NCBI GenBank assembly: GCA_964599835.1
Contig: CAZRHF010000001.1
Span: forward strand, 17,570 to 81,569
DNA length: 64,000 nt
Direction: 5' to 3'
Source of the DNA: SFWF01 sp964599835
Lineage (GTDB): Bacteria > Bacillota > Clostridia > Oscillospirales > Acutalibacteraceae
A program made the translations under genes and the position numbers. Position 1 is the first letter of the stretch; each line of letters opens with the position of its first letter. Positions 8,366 through 17,853 of the stretch are shown one piece after another. The notes under the pieces are model-generated. The model saw nothing but the letters and a program-made list of their open reading frames with translations, was not told where the DNA came from and did no database searches.

Positions 8366-8400
8366 ATAAAGAAAAACCGCAACCACAAATGTGGTTGCGG
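8366..8400 (-). terminator. Rho-independent terminator of rpmE
   Basis: An 11-bp perfect stem CCGCAACCACA / TGTGGTTGCGG (8390-8400 and 8377-8387) with a 2-base loop is followed on the minus strand by TTTTTCTTT. Confidence 0.9.
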
Positions 8401-8416
8401 CAGATAAATTTGCAGA

Positions 8417-8614
8417 TTAGAGACCGAAACGCTTATTGAATCTGTCGACGCGTCCGCCGGTATCAACGAGCTTCTGCTTTCCGGTGAAGAAGGGGTGACA
8501 CTTCGAGCAAATGTCTAAGCGGATGTCCTTCTTGGTGGAGCAGGTTTCGAATTCTGCGCCGCAAGCACATCTGATAACTGTTTTTTCATAATTCGGGTGA
8601 ATGCCCTGTTTCAT
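8417..8614 (-). CDS. rpmE: 50S ribosomal protein L31, zinc-binding form
   Basis: L31 bridges the two ribosomal subunits. The 65-residue product begins MKQGIHPNYE and has the four zinc ligands as CACG and CSKC, plus CHPFFTGKQKLVDTGGRVDRFNKRF, so this is the zinc-containing (C+) paralogue. I use the ATG at 8614 (AAAGGAG seven bases upstream); an in-frame start at 8638 is too long for the family. It is single-gene transcribed and closed by a strong terminator. Confidence 0.96.
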   Translation of the reverse strand: MKQGIHPNYEKTVIRCACGAEFETCSTKKDIRLDICSKCHPFFTGKQKLVDTGGRVDRFNKRFGL

Positions 8615-8691
8615 GCATAAACACTCCTTTCTTTGCACATAAACTCTATAACGAATGATATAATATCATAACTGTCGGCAAAATGCAAGCA

Positions 8692-9300
8692 TTATTTTTT
8701 AAAATCAAAGAAATTTTTAATTTTTTCGAAAATTTCAACGGTTTTAAATTTGACCGTATACTTTTTACCTCCGTACGCGAGATCGGAAGACTTATCCGAT
8801 AAGGTCGTATCGAGACTGTCCGAACAAGCACCTACGCAAACTCTGGGAAAAATTACACACCACCAGTTTTGTCCTTTACCCTCACCTATAGTAAAGACAG
8901 CAGTCTTGTAGCTTCCTGCCGGAAGGGTAAAATCATCATATTCTCTCGTTTCGAAAAATTCCTCACGGAATTCTAAAGAAACGCCGTAATCGTAACCGTT
9001 CTCAAGGACAGCATCTTTTGCCGCAGAAAGCAGACAATCAAGATTCTCCTGCGTTTCATCGACGGCAAGCTCGTAGCTGGTGCAATCGGAATAAATATTC
9101 TTCGAAGCGGCCAGCACCGAATCTCTTATCTTAAGCTTAAGCGCTTGATCGGCATCAGAATCCGAATTTGCGAGTATCCTTATCCTTATTATATTATCGT
9201 ACATTTCTTCGCAGGAATCGGCAAAACCTACCATAGAAAAAAGCATACAAAATATTAAAGCAGAAATCAGCGAAAGATCGAACAGTCTTTTTTTAGCCAT
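8692..9300 (-). CDS. spoIIR: Stage II sporulation protein R
   Basis: SpoIIR is secreted from the forespore and triggers processing of pro-SigmaE in the mother cell through SpoIIGA. The 202-residue product has an N-terminal signal segment (about residues 8-28) followed by the hallmark IRIRILANSDSDADQALKLK and later PAGSYKTAVFTIGEGKGQNWWCV. The ATG at 9300 with AAAGGAG eight bases upstream is chosen over one at 9339. It supports an endospore-forming organism. In this genome it stands between ispE and rpmE; I see no sporulation neighbours. Confidence 0.93.
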   Translation of the reverse strand: MAKKRLFDLSLISALIFCMLFSMVGFADSCEEMYDNIIRIRILANSDSDADQALKLKIRDSVLAASKNIYSDCTSYELAVDETQENLDCLLSAAKDAVLENGYDYGVSLEFREEFFETREYDDFTLPAGSYKTAVFTIGEGKGQNWWCVIFPRVCVGACSDSLDTTLSDKSSDLAYGGKKYTVKFKTVEIFEKIKNFFDFKK

Positions 9301-9351
9301 AACAAAACTCCTTTTAATCTTTGAGTTAAGTTTTGACAAAAAAATCAGGCT

Positions 9352-10200
9352 TTAAACAAATAAAACGCCCTGCGGGACAGAACTGACTGCGAAGGCTTCG
9401 ATTCCTGCCGCCTTAAGATATGATTCGGCATTTTCCGCAGAAGCGGTATCGGAAAAGAGGGCACATACGGTAGGGCCCGATCCGCTAAGGAAGACCTTAA
9501 GGGGCGAAAGCGGAGCGATCGGAGCGGAAAGCTTTTCCATATCCCAGCAGGCTTCAAAAGAATTGAATATTCCGCTTGAAAAAAGCACGGGATCGTCGGA
9601 AGCGAGCTTGCTTATGAATGTATCTATATCACCGTGACGGGCATTTTCCCGTTCGTCGAGAAGGTTATACATTGCACCGGTCGACTGTTTAAAATGTGTT
9701 TTAAACAGTACCATATTCACGCAAGCATCCCGAATCTTCGTAAGCCTTTCACCTATTCCCTGTGCCTTTACAGTTCCACCAACAAGAAAGAAAGGTACGT
9801 CGGCACCCAGTTTTGCCGCTATGGGTATAAGCTCTTCTGTAGAAAGATCTGCCTTAGTCGCTTCGTTCAAAAGCATAAGCACGGCGGCTGCGTCGCTGCT
9901 TCCTCCGCCAAGTCCTGCAGCAACAGGTATATTCTTAGTAATGAAGAGCCTTGCACCGCAGTCGATTTCAGTATACTCAAAGAAGCTCTTGCAGGCAAGA
10001 TATGCAATATTGCTGTCTCCTGCAAGGGCTTTATCATTACAGCTCACGGCTATACCTGAGCCTACAAGTTCCAGAGAAACCTCATCGTAAAGACTCAGAG
10101 ACTGCATTACCGTATTGATATCGTGATATCCGTCAGGGCGTTTAGCAACAATGTCGAGAAACAGATTGGTTTTAGCGAATGCACGCGCGGTATATATCAT
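9352..10200 (-). CDS. ispE: 4-diphosphocytidyl-2-C-methyl-D-erythritol kinase
   Basis: IspE phosphorylates CDP-methylerythritol in the non-mevalonate (MEP) isoprenoid pathway. This 282-residue GHMP kinase shows the N-terminal AFAKTNLFLDIVAKRPDGYH, the ATP-binding glycine loop PVAAGLGGGSSDAAAVL near residue 95 and the C-terminal LSGSGPTVCALF. It starts 3 bases after the stop of the aminotransferase gene, so it is probably transcribed with it, though the functions are unrelated. In many Firmicutes ispE lies near purR/spoVG, which is not the case here. Confidence 0.95.
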   Translation of the reverse strand: MIYTARAFAKTNLFLDIVAKRPDGYHDINTVMQSLSLYDEVSLELVGSGIAVSCNDKALAGDSNIAYLACKSFFEYTEIDCGARLFITKNIPVAAGLGGGSSDAAAVLMLLNEATKADLSTEELIPIAAKLGADVPFFLVGGTVKAQGIGERLTKIRDACVNMVLFKTHFKQSTGAMYNLLDERENARHGDIDTFISKLASDDPVLFSSGIFNSFEACWDMEKLSAPIAPLSPLKVFLSGSGPTVCALFSDTASAENAESYLKAAGIEAFAVSSVPQGVLFV

Positions 10201-10203
10201 TAA

Positions 10204-11376
10204 TTACTTGATTTCCTTTACAAATTCACCGATACGCTCTATAGCCGTTTTAATATGCTTAACGGAATAACAGTAGGAGGCTCGAACAAAGCCCTCTCCT
10301 CCTCTGCCGAAGGCGGTTCCCGGAACGATCGCGATCTTTTTTGAATACAGAAGCTTTTCGCAAAATTCTTCGCTTGACATTCCGGTAGATTCGATAGACG
10401 GGAAGGCGTAGAAAGCGCCAAGCGGCTCACGGCAGGTAAGTCCGACACTGTTAAATCCGTCGACGATTATCCTTCTTCGCATATCGTATTCTTCAACCAT
10501 TGCAGCAATATCGGCATCGCCGTTGCGAAGAGCTTCGATAGCGGCATACTGCGAAGTGCTGGGTGCACACATAATGGCAAACTGATGGATCTTGGTGATC
10601 TGATCGAGTATTTCGGCCGGGCCGCAGGCATAACCCATTCTCCAGCCCGTCATTGAATATGCCTTTGAAAAACCGTTGACCGTAACGGTGCGCTCCTTCA
10701 TTCCATCGATAGAAGCGAAGGATGTGTGCGACTCACCGCCGAAGGTAAGCTCGGAATATATCTCGTCTGATACCACGATTATATTGGTATCCTTGATAAC
10801 CTCAGCGATAGCCTCAAGATCATTCTTTCTCATAACTGCACCGGTGGGATTGCAGGGATACGGAAGGATCAAAATCTTGGTTTTAGGAGTTATTACTGCC
10901 TTCAGTTCTTCAGGGGTAATTCTGAATTCGTTTTCGGCCTTCGTTTCAATTATTACGGGAACTCCGCCTGCAAGTACAGTAATGGGCTCGTAGCAGACGT
11001 AGGATGGCTGAGGAATAATTACCTCGTCTCCGGGAGAAACAAGGGCGCGAACAGCACCGTCAATAGCCTCGCTCCCGCCTACGGTAACGAGGATCTCTTT
11101 TTCAGGGTCGTAACTCACACCGTACTTTCGCAAATTGAGTTTTGCAATCTCTTCGCGAAGTGTGATAAGTCCGTGATTAGAGGTATAGCGGGTCTTGCCA
11201 TTTTCTAAAGATCGTATACCCTCACTTCTGATATGCCAAGGGGTAGGAAAATCAGGCTCTCCGACACCGAGGGATATAACGTCATCCATCTGCTCGGCAA
11301 TATCGAAGAATTTTCTGATTCCCGAAGGCTTTATCCCAACAACCCGCTTATTTAAAACACTGTTGTAGTCGATCAA
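10204..11376 (-). CDS. Class I/II pyridoxal phosphate aminotransferase
   Basis: A fold-type I PLP enzyme of 390 residues. The Schiff-base lysine lies in NGFSKAYSMTGWRMGY, the PLP-phosphate arginine in the same stretch, and PYPCNPTGAVM and VSDEIYSELTF hold the PLP ring contacts. It resembles AspC/PatA-type aminotransferases; the substrate cannot be read from sequence. The TTG start at 11376 overlaps the TGA of the upstream Lrp-type regulator (the TTGA arrangement), with AGGGGGA ten bases upstream, so translation is coupled. The Lrp neighbour suggests amino-acid-dependent control. Confidence 0.9.
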   Translation of the reverse strand: MIDYNSVLNKRVVGIKPSGIRKFFDIAEQMDDVISLGVGEPDFPTPWHIRSEGIRSLENGKTRYTSNHGLITLREEIAKLNLRKYGVSYDPEKEILVTVGGSEAIDGAVRALVSPGDEVIIPQPSYVCYEPITVLAGGVPVIIETKAENEFRITPEELKAVITPKTKILILPYPCNPTGAVMRKNDLEAIAEVIKDTNIIVVSDEIYSELTFGGESHTSFASIDGMKERTVTVNGFSKAYSMTGWRMGYACGPAEILDQITKIHQFAIMCAPSTSQYAAIEALRNGDADIAAMVEEYDMRRRIIVDGFNSVGLTCREPLGAFYAFPSIESTGMSSEEFCEKLLYSKKIAIVPGTAFGRGGEGFVRASYCYSVKHIKTAIERIGEFVKEIK

Positions 11377-11855
11377 AGCGAGAGAGTCCCCCTATCGTCT
11401 TCGTCGTCTTCGCAAAGAATGACGTCAAGTTCTTTATATCTGCGAAGTATAAAGTGGGTAGCGGTAGATACGACTGCATCAATAGTAGAAAGCTCTTTTG
11501 CAACGAACATAGCAACCTGCTGGAAAGTCTTCGAACGCACCATTACGCAAAGATCATAACCGCCTGACATAAGGTAGACCGATTCGACCTCGTCGTATTT
11601 CATAACGCGCTTGGCAATTTCTTCAAAGCCAAAATCGGCCTGAGGAGAAACCTTGAGCTCGATAAGTGCCGAAACTGCGGCGGTATCTAATTTTTCCCAG
11701 TCGATTACGGTCTTATAACCACAGATAAGGCCTGCCGATTCAAGCTCGGCAATTTCTTTTTTAACGGTATTTTCGTCGCTTCCGAGCATAACCGCGAGGT
11801 CGGAAGCGTTGTATCTCGCATTTTTTCCGAGAAGCTTTAAAAGTTTAAGATTCAT
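11373..11855 (-). CDS. Lrp/AsnC family transcriptional regulator
   Basis: A 160-residue feast/famine regulator. Residues 1-60 form the helix-turn-helix (NASDLAVMLGSDENTVKKEI) and residues 65-145 the RAM/AsnC ligand domain (VESVYLMSGGYDLCVMVRSK), where amino acids usually bind. The ATG at 11855 has a full GGAGGT. It is co-transcribed and overlaps by 4 bases with the aminotransferase, which is its probable target and may make or use its effector. Confidence 0.93.
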   Translation of the reverse strand: MNLKLLKLLGKNARYNASDLAVMLGSDENTVKKEIAELESAGLICGYKTVIDWEKLDTAAVSALIELKVSPQADFGFEEIAKRVMKYDEVESVYLMSGGYDLCVMVRSKTFQQVAMFVAKELSTIDAVVSTATHFILRRYKELDVILCEDDEDDRGTLSL

Positions 11856-11915
11856 ATAAATCTACCTCCGTTTTTATTATCTTATCATTTTTATCGCCAT
11901 TATTCAAGAATTTCT

Positions 11916-11943
11916 TTGCAATTTTCTATATCTGTGTTATAAT
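11916..11943 (+). promoter_or_regulatory. Promoter of the ACT-PFL-PHP genes
   Basis: TTGCAA (11916-11921) and TATAAT (11938-11943) with 16 bases between them, 32 bases upstream of the ACT gene start, whose ribosome binding site is GAGGTG. Confidence 0.65.
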
Positions 11944-11974
11944 ATTAACAATATTTTTTATTTGAGGTGTCAAT

Positions 11975-12244
11975 ATGAGAGCAGTTGTTACCGTTGTCGG
12001 AAAGGACTCCGTAGGTATTCTTGCAAAAGTATCCGTAAAATGTGCCGAGTCCGATGTTAATATAAACGAGGTCACTCAGTCGGTTCTTGAAGATATTTTC
12101 TGTATGATAATGCTTTGCGATATTTCTAAAATGAACAAGCCCTTCGGTGAGTTTTCCGATGAAATGCAAAAGCTTGGCAGTGAGATGGGTATGTCGGTTC
12201 ACGTTATGCACGAGACCATCTTTAACTCTATGCACAGAATTTAA
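11975..12244 (+). CDS. ACT domain protein (UPF0237)
   Basis: An 89-residue single ACT domain (MRAVVTVVGKDSVGILAKVS) of the UPF0237 family. ACT domains bind amino acids and act as sensors. The family is regularly encoded just upstream of PFL/UPF0210 genes, as here (10 bases apart), so the two probably work together, but neither has a proven role. It starts at an ATG preceded by GAGGTG. Confidence 0.93.
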   Translation: MRAVVTVVGKDSVGILAKVSVKCAESDVNINEVTQSVLEDIFCMIMLCDISKMNKPFGEFSDEMQKLGSEMGMSVHVMHETIFNSMHRI

Positions 12245-12254
12245 GGTGTAGGCT

Positions 12255-13613
12255 ATGATTAATACCCACGAAATACTTGAAACCATAACCATGATCCAGG
12301 ACGAGAACCTTGATATCCGTACCGTCACTATGGGTATATCGCTTCTCGACTGTATGGACGCAGATATCGATAAGGCTTGCGAAAAGGTATATAGCAAGAT
12401 AGTTTCAACCGCACGGGATCTTGTTCCCGTATGCAAGCAGATCGAGACCGAGCTCGGAATTCCGATCATAAACAAAAGAATTTCGGTAACTCCTATCGGA
12501 ATAATCGCTTCGGCCTGCAAGGATCAAAGCCCCGTTAAATTTGCTAAGACCCTTGAAAAAGCCGCATGCGAGGTTGGGGTCAACTTTATCGGCGGATATT
12601 CGGCCCTTGTTCAAAAGGGCTTTGCCGGAGCTGACGTCGCCCTTATCAACAGTATCCCCGAAGCCCTTGCCTGCACAGATCACGTTTGCGCATCGGTAAA
12701 CATCGGCTCAACAAAGGCGGGTATCAATATGGATGCCGTTAAGATGATGGGAAAGATCGTTAAAGAATGTGCAGAGCTAACAAAGGACCGTCAGTGTATA
12801 GGCGCCGCCAAGCTGGTAGTTTTTTGTAACGCTCCCGAGGATAACCCCTTTATGGCGGGTGCTTTCCACGGTGTCGGTGAGCCCGACGTCGTAATTAACG
12901 TAGGCGTTTCGGGCCCCGGAGTTGTAAGAGCCGCTCTTGCCAAGTCCGAAGGTCTTGACCTTACCGGTGTCGCCGAGCTTATAAAGCGTACCGCATTCAA
13001 GATCACCAGGATGGGTCAGCTTGTTGCTCAGGAAGCCTCCAAGCGTCTCGGTTATCCCTTTGGTATCGTCGACCTTTCTCTTGCTCCTACCCCTGCCGTA
13101 GGCGATTCGGTTGCATACATACTTGAAGAGATAGGCCTTGAATGCTGCGGCTCCTGCGGTACTACAGCCGCCCTCGCAATGCTTAACGATGCGGTTAAAA
13201 AGGGAGGCGTAATGGCCTCCTCCAGAGTAGGCGGTCTTTCGGGTGCGTTCATACCCGTAACCGAAGACGCAGGAATGATCCACGCCTCCACCATCGGCGC
13301 CCTTTCTATTGAAAAGCTCGAAGCAATGACGGCCGTCTGCTCGGTTGGACTCGATATGATAAATATTCCCGGTGACACGACGCCCGAAGTCATATCTGCA
13401 CTTATTGCCGACGAGGCCGCAATCGGTATGGTCAATTCCAAGACTACCGCAGTTCGCGTTATACCCGCTATAGGGAAGGATGTCGGCGACACCCTCAACT
13501 TCGGCGGACTTTTAGGAGAAGGGCCCGTTATGAAAATTTCCGCCTACTCCCCCGCCAAATTTATTAACCGCGGCGGACAGATTCCCGCACCTATGCAAAG
13601 TCTTAAGAACTAA
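12255..13613 (+). CDS. PFL family protein (UPF0210/DUF711)
   Basis: A 452-residue cytosolic protein related in fold to pyruvate formate-lyase-like barrels but without the glycyl-radical signature; family members are widespread in Firmicutes and archaea and uncharacterised. Recognisable stretches are NKRISVTPIGIIASACKD, FIGGYSALVQKGFAGAD, PIGIVDLSLAPTPAVGDSV-like FGIVDLSLAPTPAVGDSVA and the glycine-rich C-terminal half. It is translationally close to the ACT gene, and a PHP-domain gene follows 21 bases later. Confidence 0.93.
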   Translation: MINTHEILETITMIQDENLDIRTVTMGISLLDCMDADIDKACEKVYSKIVSTARDLVPVCKQIETELGIPIINKRISVTPIGIIASACKDQSPVKFAKTLEKAACEVGVNFIGGYSALVQKGFAGADVALINSIPEALACTDHVCASVNIGSTKAGINMDAVKMMGKIVKECAELTKDRQCIGAAKLVVFCNAPEDNPFMAGAFHGVGEPDVVINVGVSGPGVVRAALAKSEGLDLTGVAELIKRTAFKITRMGQLVAQEASKRLGYPFGIVDLSLAPTPAVGDSVAYILEEIGLECCGSCGTTAALAMLNDAVKKGGVMASSRVGGLSGAFIPVTEDAGMIHASTIGALSIEKLEAMTAVCSVGLDMINIPGDTTPEVISALIADEAAIGMVNSKTTAVRVIPAIGKDVGDTLNFGGLLGEGPVMKISAYSPAKFINRGGQIPAPMQSLKN

Positions 13614-13634
13614 CCTGTTACGGAGGGAATGTGA

Positions 13635-14657
13635 ATGAGACATTCTTTTATCTCTAAAGAAACTAACCAGTTCCGTGCTAATCTCCACTGTCACAGCACC
13701 TTGTCTGACGGTCATCTTACCCCTCAGGAACTCAAGGACGCGTATAAGAAAGAGGGATATTCGATACTGGCCATTACCGACCACGAGGTGCCTAAAAATC
13801 ATTCGAATATGACAGAGCCCGACTTTCTTATGCTTACTGGATATGAAGCGTATATAAGAAACAACTCCGGCGGTTGGTACGATAAGTTTGCACCCGAGTT
13901 GCATTTGAATCTGTTTGCCAAGGATCCGGACAATGAATCGAGTGTTTGTTTTAACGACAAATACTGCAAGTATGTTAAAGATCCTGCTGTAAAAGAAGCA
14001 TTTAAAAAGGTAGGCAGCAACCGCACAAGAGAATATACTGTAGAATATGTTAATGAATTTATACAAACTGCGATAGAAAGCGGCTACCTGGTTTCCTACA
14101 ATCACCCCGTATGGTCTCTGGAGACGGAAGAAAGAATTTTTTCCTACAAAAACTTTTTCAGCCTTGAGATCGACAATTACAGCTCCTGGCAGTTAAACGG
14201 GCTTGAATACTCCGGTGCTTTATACGACAAGCTTCTTTCCCGAGGCACACGCTGTTTTTGCCACGGCGGCGACGACAATCATAACGGACATCCTCTGAAT
14301 GATGTGTATTCAGATTCTTTTGGAGCTTATACAATGATTCTGGCAGACAGCCTTACTTATTCGGCTGTTATACGGGCTATGGAGCAGGGAGAAATGTACT
14401 CCTCCACCGGTCCGCGTATCAATGAGCTTTATATAGACGAGGATATTATCCATATTGAAACTTCTCCCTCAAAAAGGATTATTATTTTTGACGGCGGAAA
14501 ATCTCCCAAACGGTTGTTTGCAGATCACGGTGAAACAATAACCTCCGCTGATCTGAAGTTCGATCCAAAAGCAAAATTTTTCCGTGTTGCGGTAATCGAC
14601 GAAAACGGAAAGATCGCCTCCAGCAGAGGCTATTTCCGCGACGAGTGGGAGTGTTGA
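13635..14657 (+). CDS. PHP domain phosphoesterase-like protein
   Basis: The N-terminus has the PHP metal motifs NLHCHSTLSDGH (HxH) and ITDHEVPK, with later NHPVWS and CHGGDDNHNGH supplying further metal ligands. PHP proteins hydrolyse phosphate esters; stand-alone members of about 340 residues often act on small substrates but this one has no known target. It has GGAGGG seven bases before the ATG at 13635, is third in the ACT-PFL-PHP run and is followed by a strong terminator, so the three likely form one operon. Confidence 0.88.
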   Translation: MRHSFISKETNQFRANLHCHSTLSDGHLTPQELKDAYKKEGYSILAITDHEVPKNHSNMTEPDFLMLTGYEAYIRNNSGGWYDKFAPELHLNLFAKDPDNESSVCFNDKYCKYVKDPAVKEAFKKVGSNRTREYTVEYVNEFIQTAIESGYLVSYNHPVWSLETEERIFSYKNFFSLEIDNYSSWQLNGLEYSGALYDKLLSRGTRCFCHGGDDNHNGHPLNDVYSDSFGAYTMILADSLTYSAVIRAMEQGEMYSSTGPRINELYIDEDIIHIETSPSKRIIIFDGGKSPKRLFADHGETITSADLKFDPKAKFFRVAVIDENGKIASSRGYFRDEWEC

Positions 14658-14682
14658 GAGCGGATCAAATTCAGTTATACCT

Positions 14683-14713
14683 AAAAGCACGCTCAAATTT
14701 GAGCGTGCTTTTA
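14683..14713 (+). terminator. Rho-independent terminator after the PHP gene
   Basis: GCACGCTCAAA (14687-14697) pairs perfectly with TTTGAGCGTGC (14698-14708), followed by TTTTAT. It is flanked by AAAA on the other side, so it could work in both directions. Confidence 0.88.
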
Positions 14714-14859
14714 TAATAACGAAGATTTTCTTTACGCTATGATTATTCTTTCCTATAACAAAATCAAGACATTTCGTTTACAACCAGTTAACAACAAAGC
14801 AGTTAAAATGTGTTAAAATTGGTAAAAATAAAATCGTAAACACTTTAAAGGAGTTATTT

Positions 14860-17841
14860 ATGCTTAAACTCACCAACATTGTAAAGGAATACGAAGCCGG
14901 CGACAGTAAGGTCGTTGCGCTTAAGGGTGTCGATCTTGAGTTTCGAAAAAACGAATTTGTTTCAATACTCGGCCATTCGGGATGCGGTAAGACAACGTTG
15001 CTTAATATTATCGGCGGTCTTGATCGTTATACCACCGGTGATCTTTCAATAAACGGAAGGTCCACCAAGGAGTTTAAGGCAAGAGATTGGGATGCCTACC
15101 GGAATCATTCCATAGGCTTTGTTTTCCAGTCCTATAACCTTATTCCTCATCAGACGGTTCTTTCCAACGTTGAGCTCGCTCTTACCCTCTCGGGTGTATC
15201 TAAAGCCGAAAGACGCGCACGCGCAAAAGAGGCTCTCGAAAAGGTCGGTCTCGGCGATCAGCTTAAGAAGAAGCCAACTCAGATGTCGGGCGGACAAATG
15301 CAACGTGTTGCTATCGCACGTGCTCTTGTAAATGATCCCGAAATTCTCCTGGCGGATGAACCGACGGGTGCTCTCGATACCGAAACCAGCAAGCAGATAA
15401 TGGAGATACTCCGTGAGATATCCGAAAACAAGCTGGTTATTATGGTAACCCATAATCCCGAGCTTGCTGACGAATACTCTAACCGTATTATTAAACTGGT
15501 TGACGGCAACGTAACCGCCGACTCCAATCCTTACGTTTCTGAGCCTGTTGTATCAGAAGATGACGAAGGCGGAAAAAAGAAAAAGGTTAAAAAGGCAAAG
15601 ACCAAGAAGAGATCCATGTCCTTCCCCACCGCTCTTTCCCTTTCTCTTAATAATCTGATGACCAAAAAGGCCAGAACCATACTCACCTCCTTTGCAGGAA
15701 GTATCGGCATAATCGGAATTGCGCTTATTCTTGCCCTGTCAAACGGCATTCAGCTTTATATCAATCAAGTACAGGAAGAGACCCTCTCGTCTTACCCCAT
15801 CACCATAGAGGCCGAAAGCGTTGATATGTCTGCGATGATCACCACCCTTATGGGTAATAACGCATCCAAGACCGATCACGACCTTGATAAGGTATATTCA
15901 AGCCCCGTTCTTAACGAGCTAATCAATTCTATGACCAGCGCCACCATTACCGAGAATAATCTTAAGCCCTTCAAGGAATATCTCGATAATGCCGATACCG
16001 AGCTATCTTCCCTTATCTCGGCGCTTGATTATTCTTATGCTTTCGATTTTAACGTCTTTTTTAAAGACGCCGACGGTAAGATAGTAAGGTCTGACGCGAT
16101 GTCTCTTATGCAGGAATCTATCGGTATGAATATGGATATGACCGGCGTAAACAATCTTTCGGCCGGTATGAACCGTATGGAAATTTACGAAGAAATGCTT
16201 GCAGGTGAAAATGGAGCCCTTGTAAACGATCTCCTTTACGAGCAGTACGACGTAATAGCGGGAGATTGGCCCAAAGCCTATGATGAGATAGTTCTTGTTG
16301 TCAACGAAAACAACGAGGTAAGCGATTTTGCCCTGCTTGCTCTCGGACTCACCACAATGGAGGAAGCCAAGGAATCCTGGGATAAGATCGAAGCAGGAGC
16401 TGAGCTTGATACCGCAATTAAAAGCTGGACCTACGACGAGATCCGCAGTATGACCTTCAGTCTTGTTCCCTCTTATCTTTATTACGCTTACGATAAAAAC
16501 ACCGATACCTATCACGATATAAGCACCAGCGACGCAGGTCTTGCTTATATGTATGATAACGGAATCAAGCTTAAGGTCAGCGGAATTATCCGTCCGAACG
16601 AGGATGCCACCGCCACTATGCTTATGGGAACTATCGGCTATACCAAGGCACTTACCGATAAAATTATCGAACTTACCAATGAAAGCGATATTGCCAAGGC
16701 ACAGCTGAGCGATTCTGAAACCGACGTAATCAGCGGTCTTCCCTTTGCATCTGCGGACGATAAAGAGCCAACCGATCTTGAAAAAGGCGCCGCATTCACC
16801 GAATATATCGGCACCCTCACCGACGCCGAAAAGGCTGAGCTTTACAAAGCTATCGCTTCCACTCCCGAACCTGAATTTGTTAAGCAAAGCGTAGATGCAC
16901 AAATGCAGGGTATGGATCGCGAATATATTGAAACCGTTATGGTTGACGAATACGCCGCACAATCGGGAATCGATAAAGAGACTCTTCAGAGCTATCTTGC
17001 CGATATGTCCGACGAGGAACTTTACGCACAGATCGAGGTTATGCTTACCGAAGCCTTTACCGCCAGCTTTACCGAGCAGACACTGGCCCAGCTAAACGCA
17101 CTTCCTGAGGCAGCTCTCTTAATGCAGTTTAACGGTTATTTTGCGCAGCTCGGCGAAGTAAGCGAGACAAATGCAGAAGATTACGCCGTCCTTTACGACG
17201 CCTATATGCCTCCCACACGCTCTGAAAGCAGTTATGAGGAAAACCTTTCTTTATTAGGTATAGTTTCGAAGGATTCACCTTCTGCAATCAATATTTATGC
17301 TTCGACCTTTGAGGCTAAAGACAAAATTGCCGACGCTATAGAAGAATACAATTCTACCGTTTCGGAAGAAGACCGTATCACCTACACCGACTACGTAGCG
17401 ATGATGATGTCCTCGGTTACTATGATAATCAACGTAATCTCGTACGTACTCATTGCATTTGTCGCCATATCCCTTGTTGTTTCCTCAATTATGATAGGAA
17501 TCATCACCTATATTTCGGTGCTTGAAAGAACAAAAGAGATCGGTATTCTGCGTGCTATCGGAGCTTCTAAGAAGGATATCTCCCGAGTCTTTAATGCCGA
17601 AACGCTTATCGTCGGCTTTGTGGCAGGAATGTTCGGAATAGGCATTACCCTTCTTCTTTGCTGGCCGGTAAACCTTATCATCAGAGGTCTTTCCGGAATT
17701 GAAAACATCGGCGCACAGCTACCTGTGACAGGTGCGATCGTTTTGGTTGTGATCAGTATGCTTCTCACCTTTATTGCAGGACTTATCCCCTCGGGTATTG
17801 CCGCTAAAAAGGATCCTGTAGTTGCGCTGAGAAGCGAATAA
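14860..17841 (+). CDS. ABC exporter, ATPase fused to FtsX permease (MacB-like)
   Basis: A 993-residue single-chain ABC transporter. Residues 1-220 are the ATPase: Walker A GHSGCGKTTLL (38-48), signature MSGGQMQRVAIARAL, Walker B ILLADEPTGALD. A basic linker (KKKKVKKAKTKKR) leads to the first membrane helix near residue 280, then about 550 extracytoplasmic residues, and three C-terminal helices of the FtsX domain (about 860-985) with the usual VLERTKEIGILRAIGASKKD. This is the MacB/LolCDE-type mechanotransmission layout used for peptide, lipoprotein or antibiotic export. The outer domain is much longer than in typical members and rich in acidic and helical stretches. Good AAAGGAG at the ATG. 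Confidence 0.9.
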   Translation: MLKLTNIVKEYEAGDSKVVALKGVDLEFRKNEFVSILGHSGCGKTTLLNIIGGLDRYTTGDLSINGRSTKEFKARDWDAYRNHSIGFVFQSYNLIPHQTVLSNVELALTLSGVSKAERRARAKEALEKVGLGDQLKKKPTQMSGGQMQRVAIARALVNDPEILLADEPTGALDTETSKQIMEILREISENKLVIMVTHNPELADEYSNRIIKLVDGNVTADSNPYVSEPVVSEDDEGGKKKKVKKAKTKKRSMSFPTALSLSLNNLMTKKARTILTSFAGSIGIIGIALILALSNGIQLYINQVQEETLSSYPITIEAESVDMSAMITTLMGNNASKTDHDLDKVYSSPVLNELINSMTSATITENNLKPFKEYLDNADTELSSLISALDYSYAFDFNVFFKDADGKIVRSDAMSLMQESIGMNMDMTGVNNLSAGMNRMEIYEEMLAGENGALVNDLLYEQYDVIAGDWPKAYDEIVLVVNENNEVSDFALLALGLTTMEEAKESWDKIEAGAELDTAIKSWTYDEIRSMTFSLVPSYLYYAYDKNTDTYHDISTSDAGLAYMYDNGIKLKVSGIIRPNEDATATMLMGTIGYTKALTDKIIELTNESDIAKAQLSDSETDVISGLPFASADDKEPTDLEKGAAFTEYIGTLTDAEKAELYKAIASTPEPEFVKQSVDAQMQGMDREYIETVMVDEYAAQSGIDKETLQSYLADMSDEELYAQIEVMLTEAFTASFTEQTLAQLNALPEAALLMQFNGYFAQLGEVSETNAEDYAVLYDAYMPPTRSESSYEENLSLLGIVSKDSPSAINIYASTFEAKDKIADAIEEYNSTVSEEDRITYTDYVAMMMSSVTMIINVISYVLIAFVAISLVVSSIMIGIITYISVLERTKEIGILRAIGASKKDISRVFNAETLIVGFVAGMFGIGITLLLCWPVNLIIRGLSGIENIGAQLPVTGAIVLVVISMLLTFIAGLIPSGIAAKKDPVVALRSE

Positions 17842-17853
17842 TCGGAGGTACAG

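Noticed and set aside
8342..8386. N-terminal extension of the YigZ-type protein
   Set aside because: It runs through the rpmE terminator hairpin; the TTG at 8341 has a proper ribosome binding site and gives the family length.
12405..13498. Long reading frames on the minus strand opposite the PFL gene
   Set aside because: They are mirror frames of a well-recognised gene and show no family features.
16003..16962. 319-residue open frame opposite the ABC exporter
   Set aside because: It has no ribosome binding site or recognisable domain and lies antisense to a confident gene.
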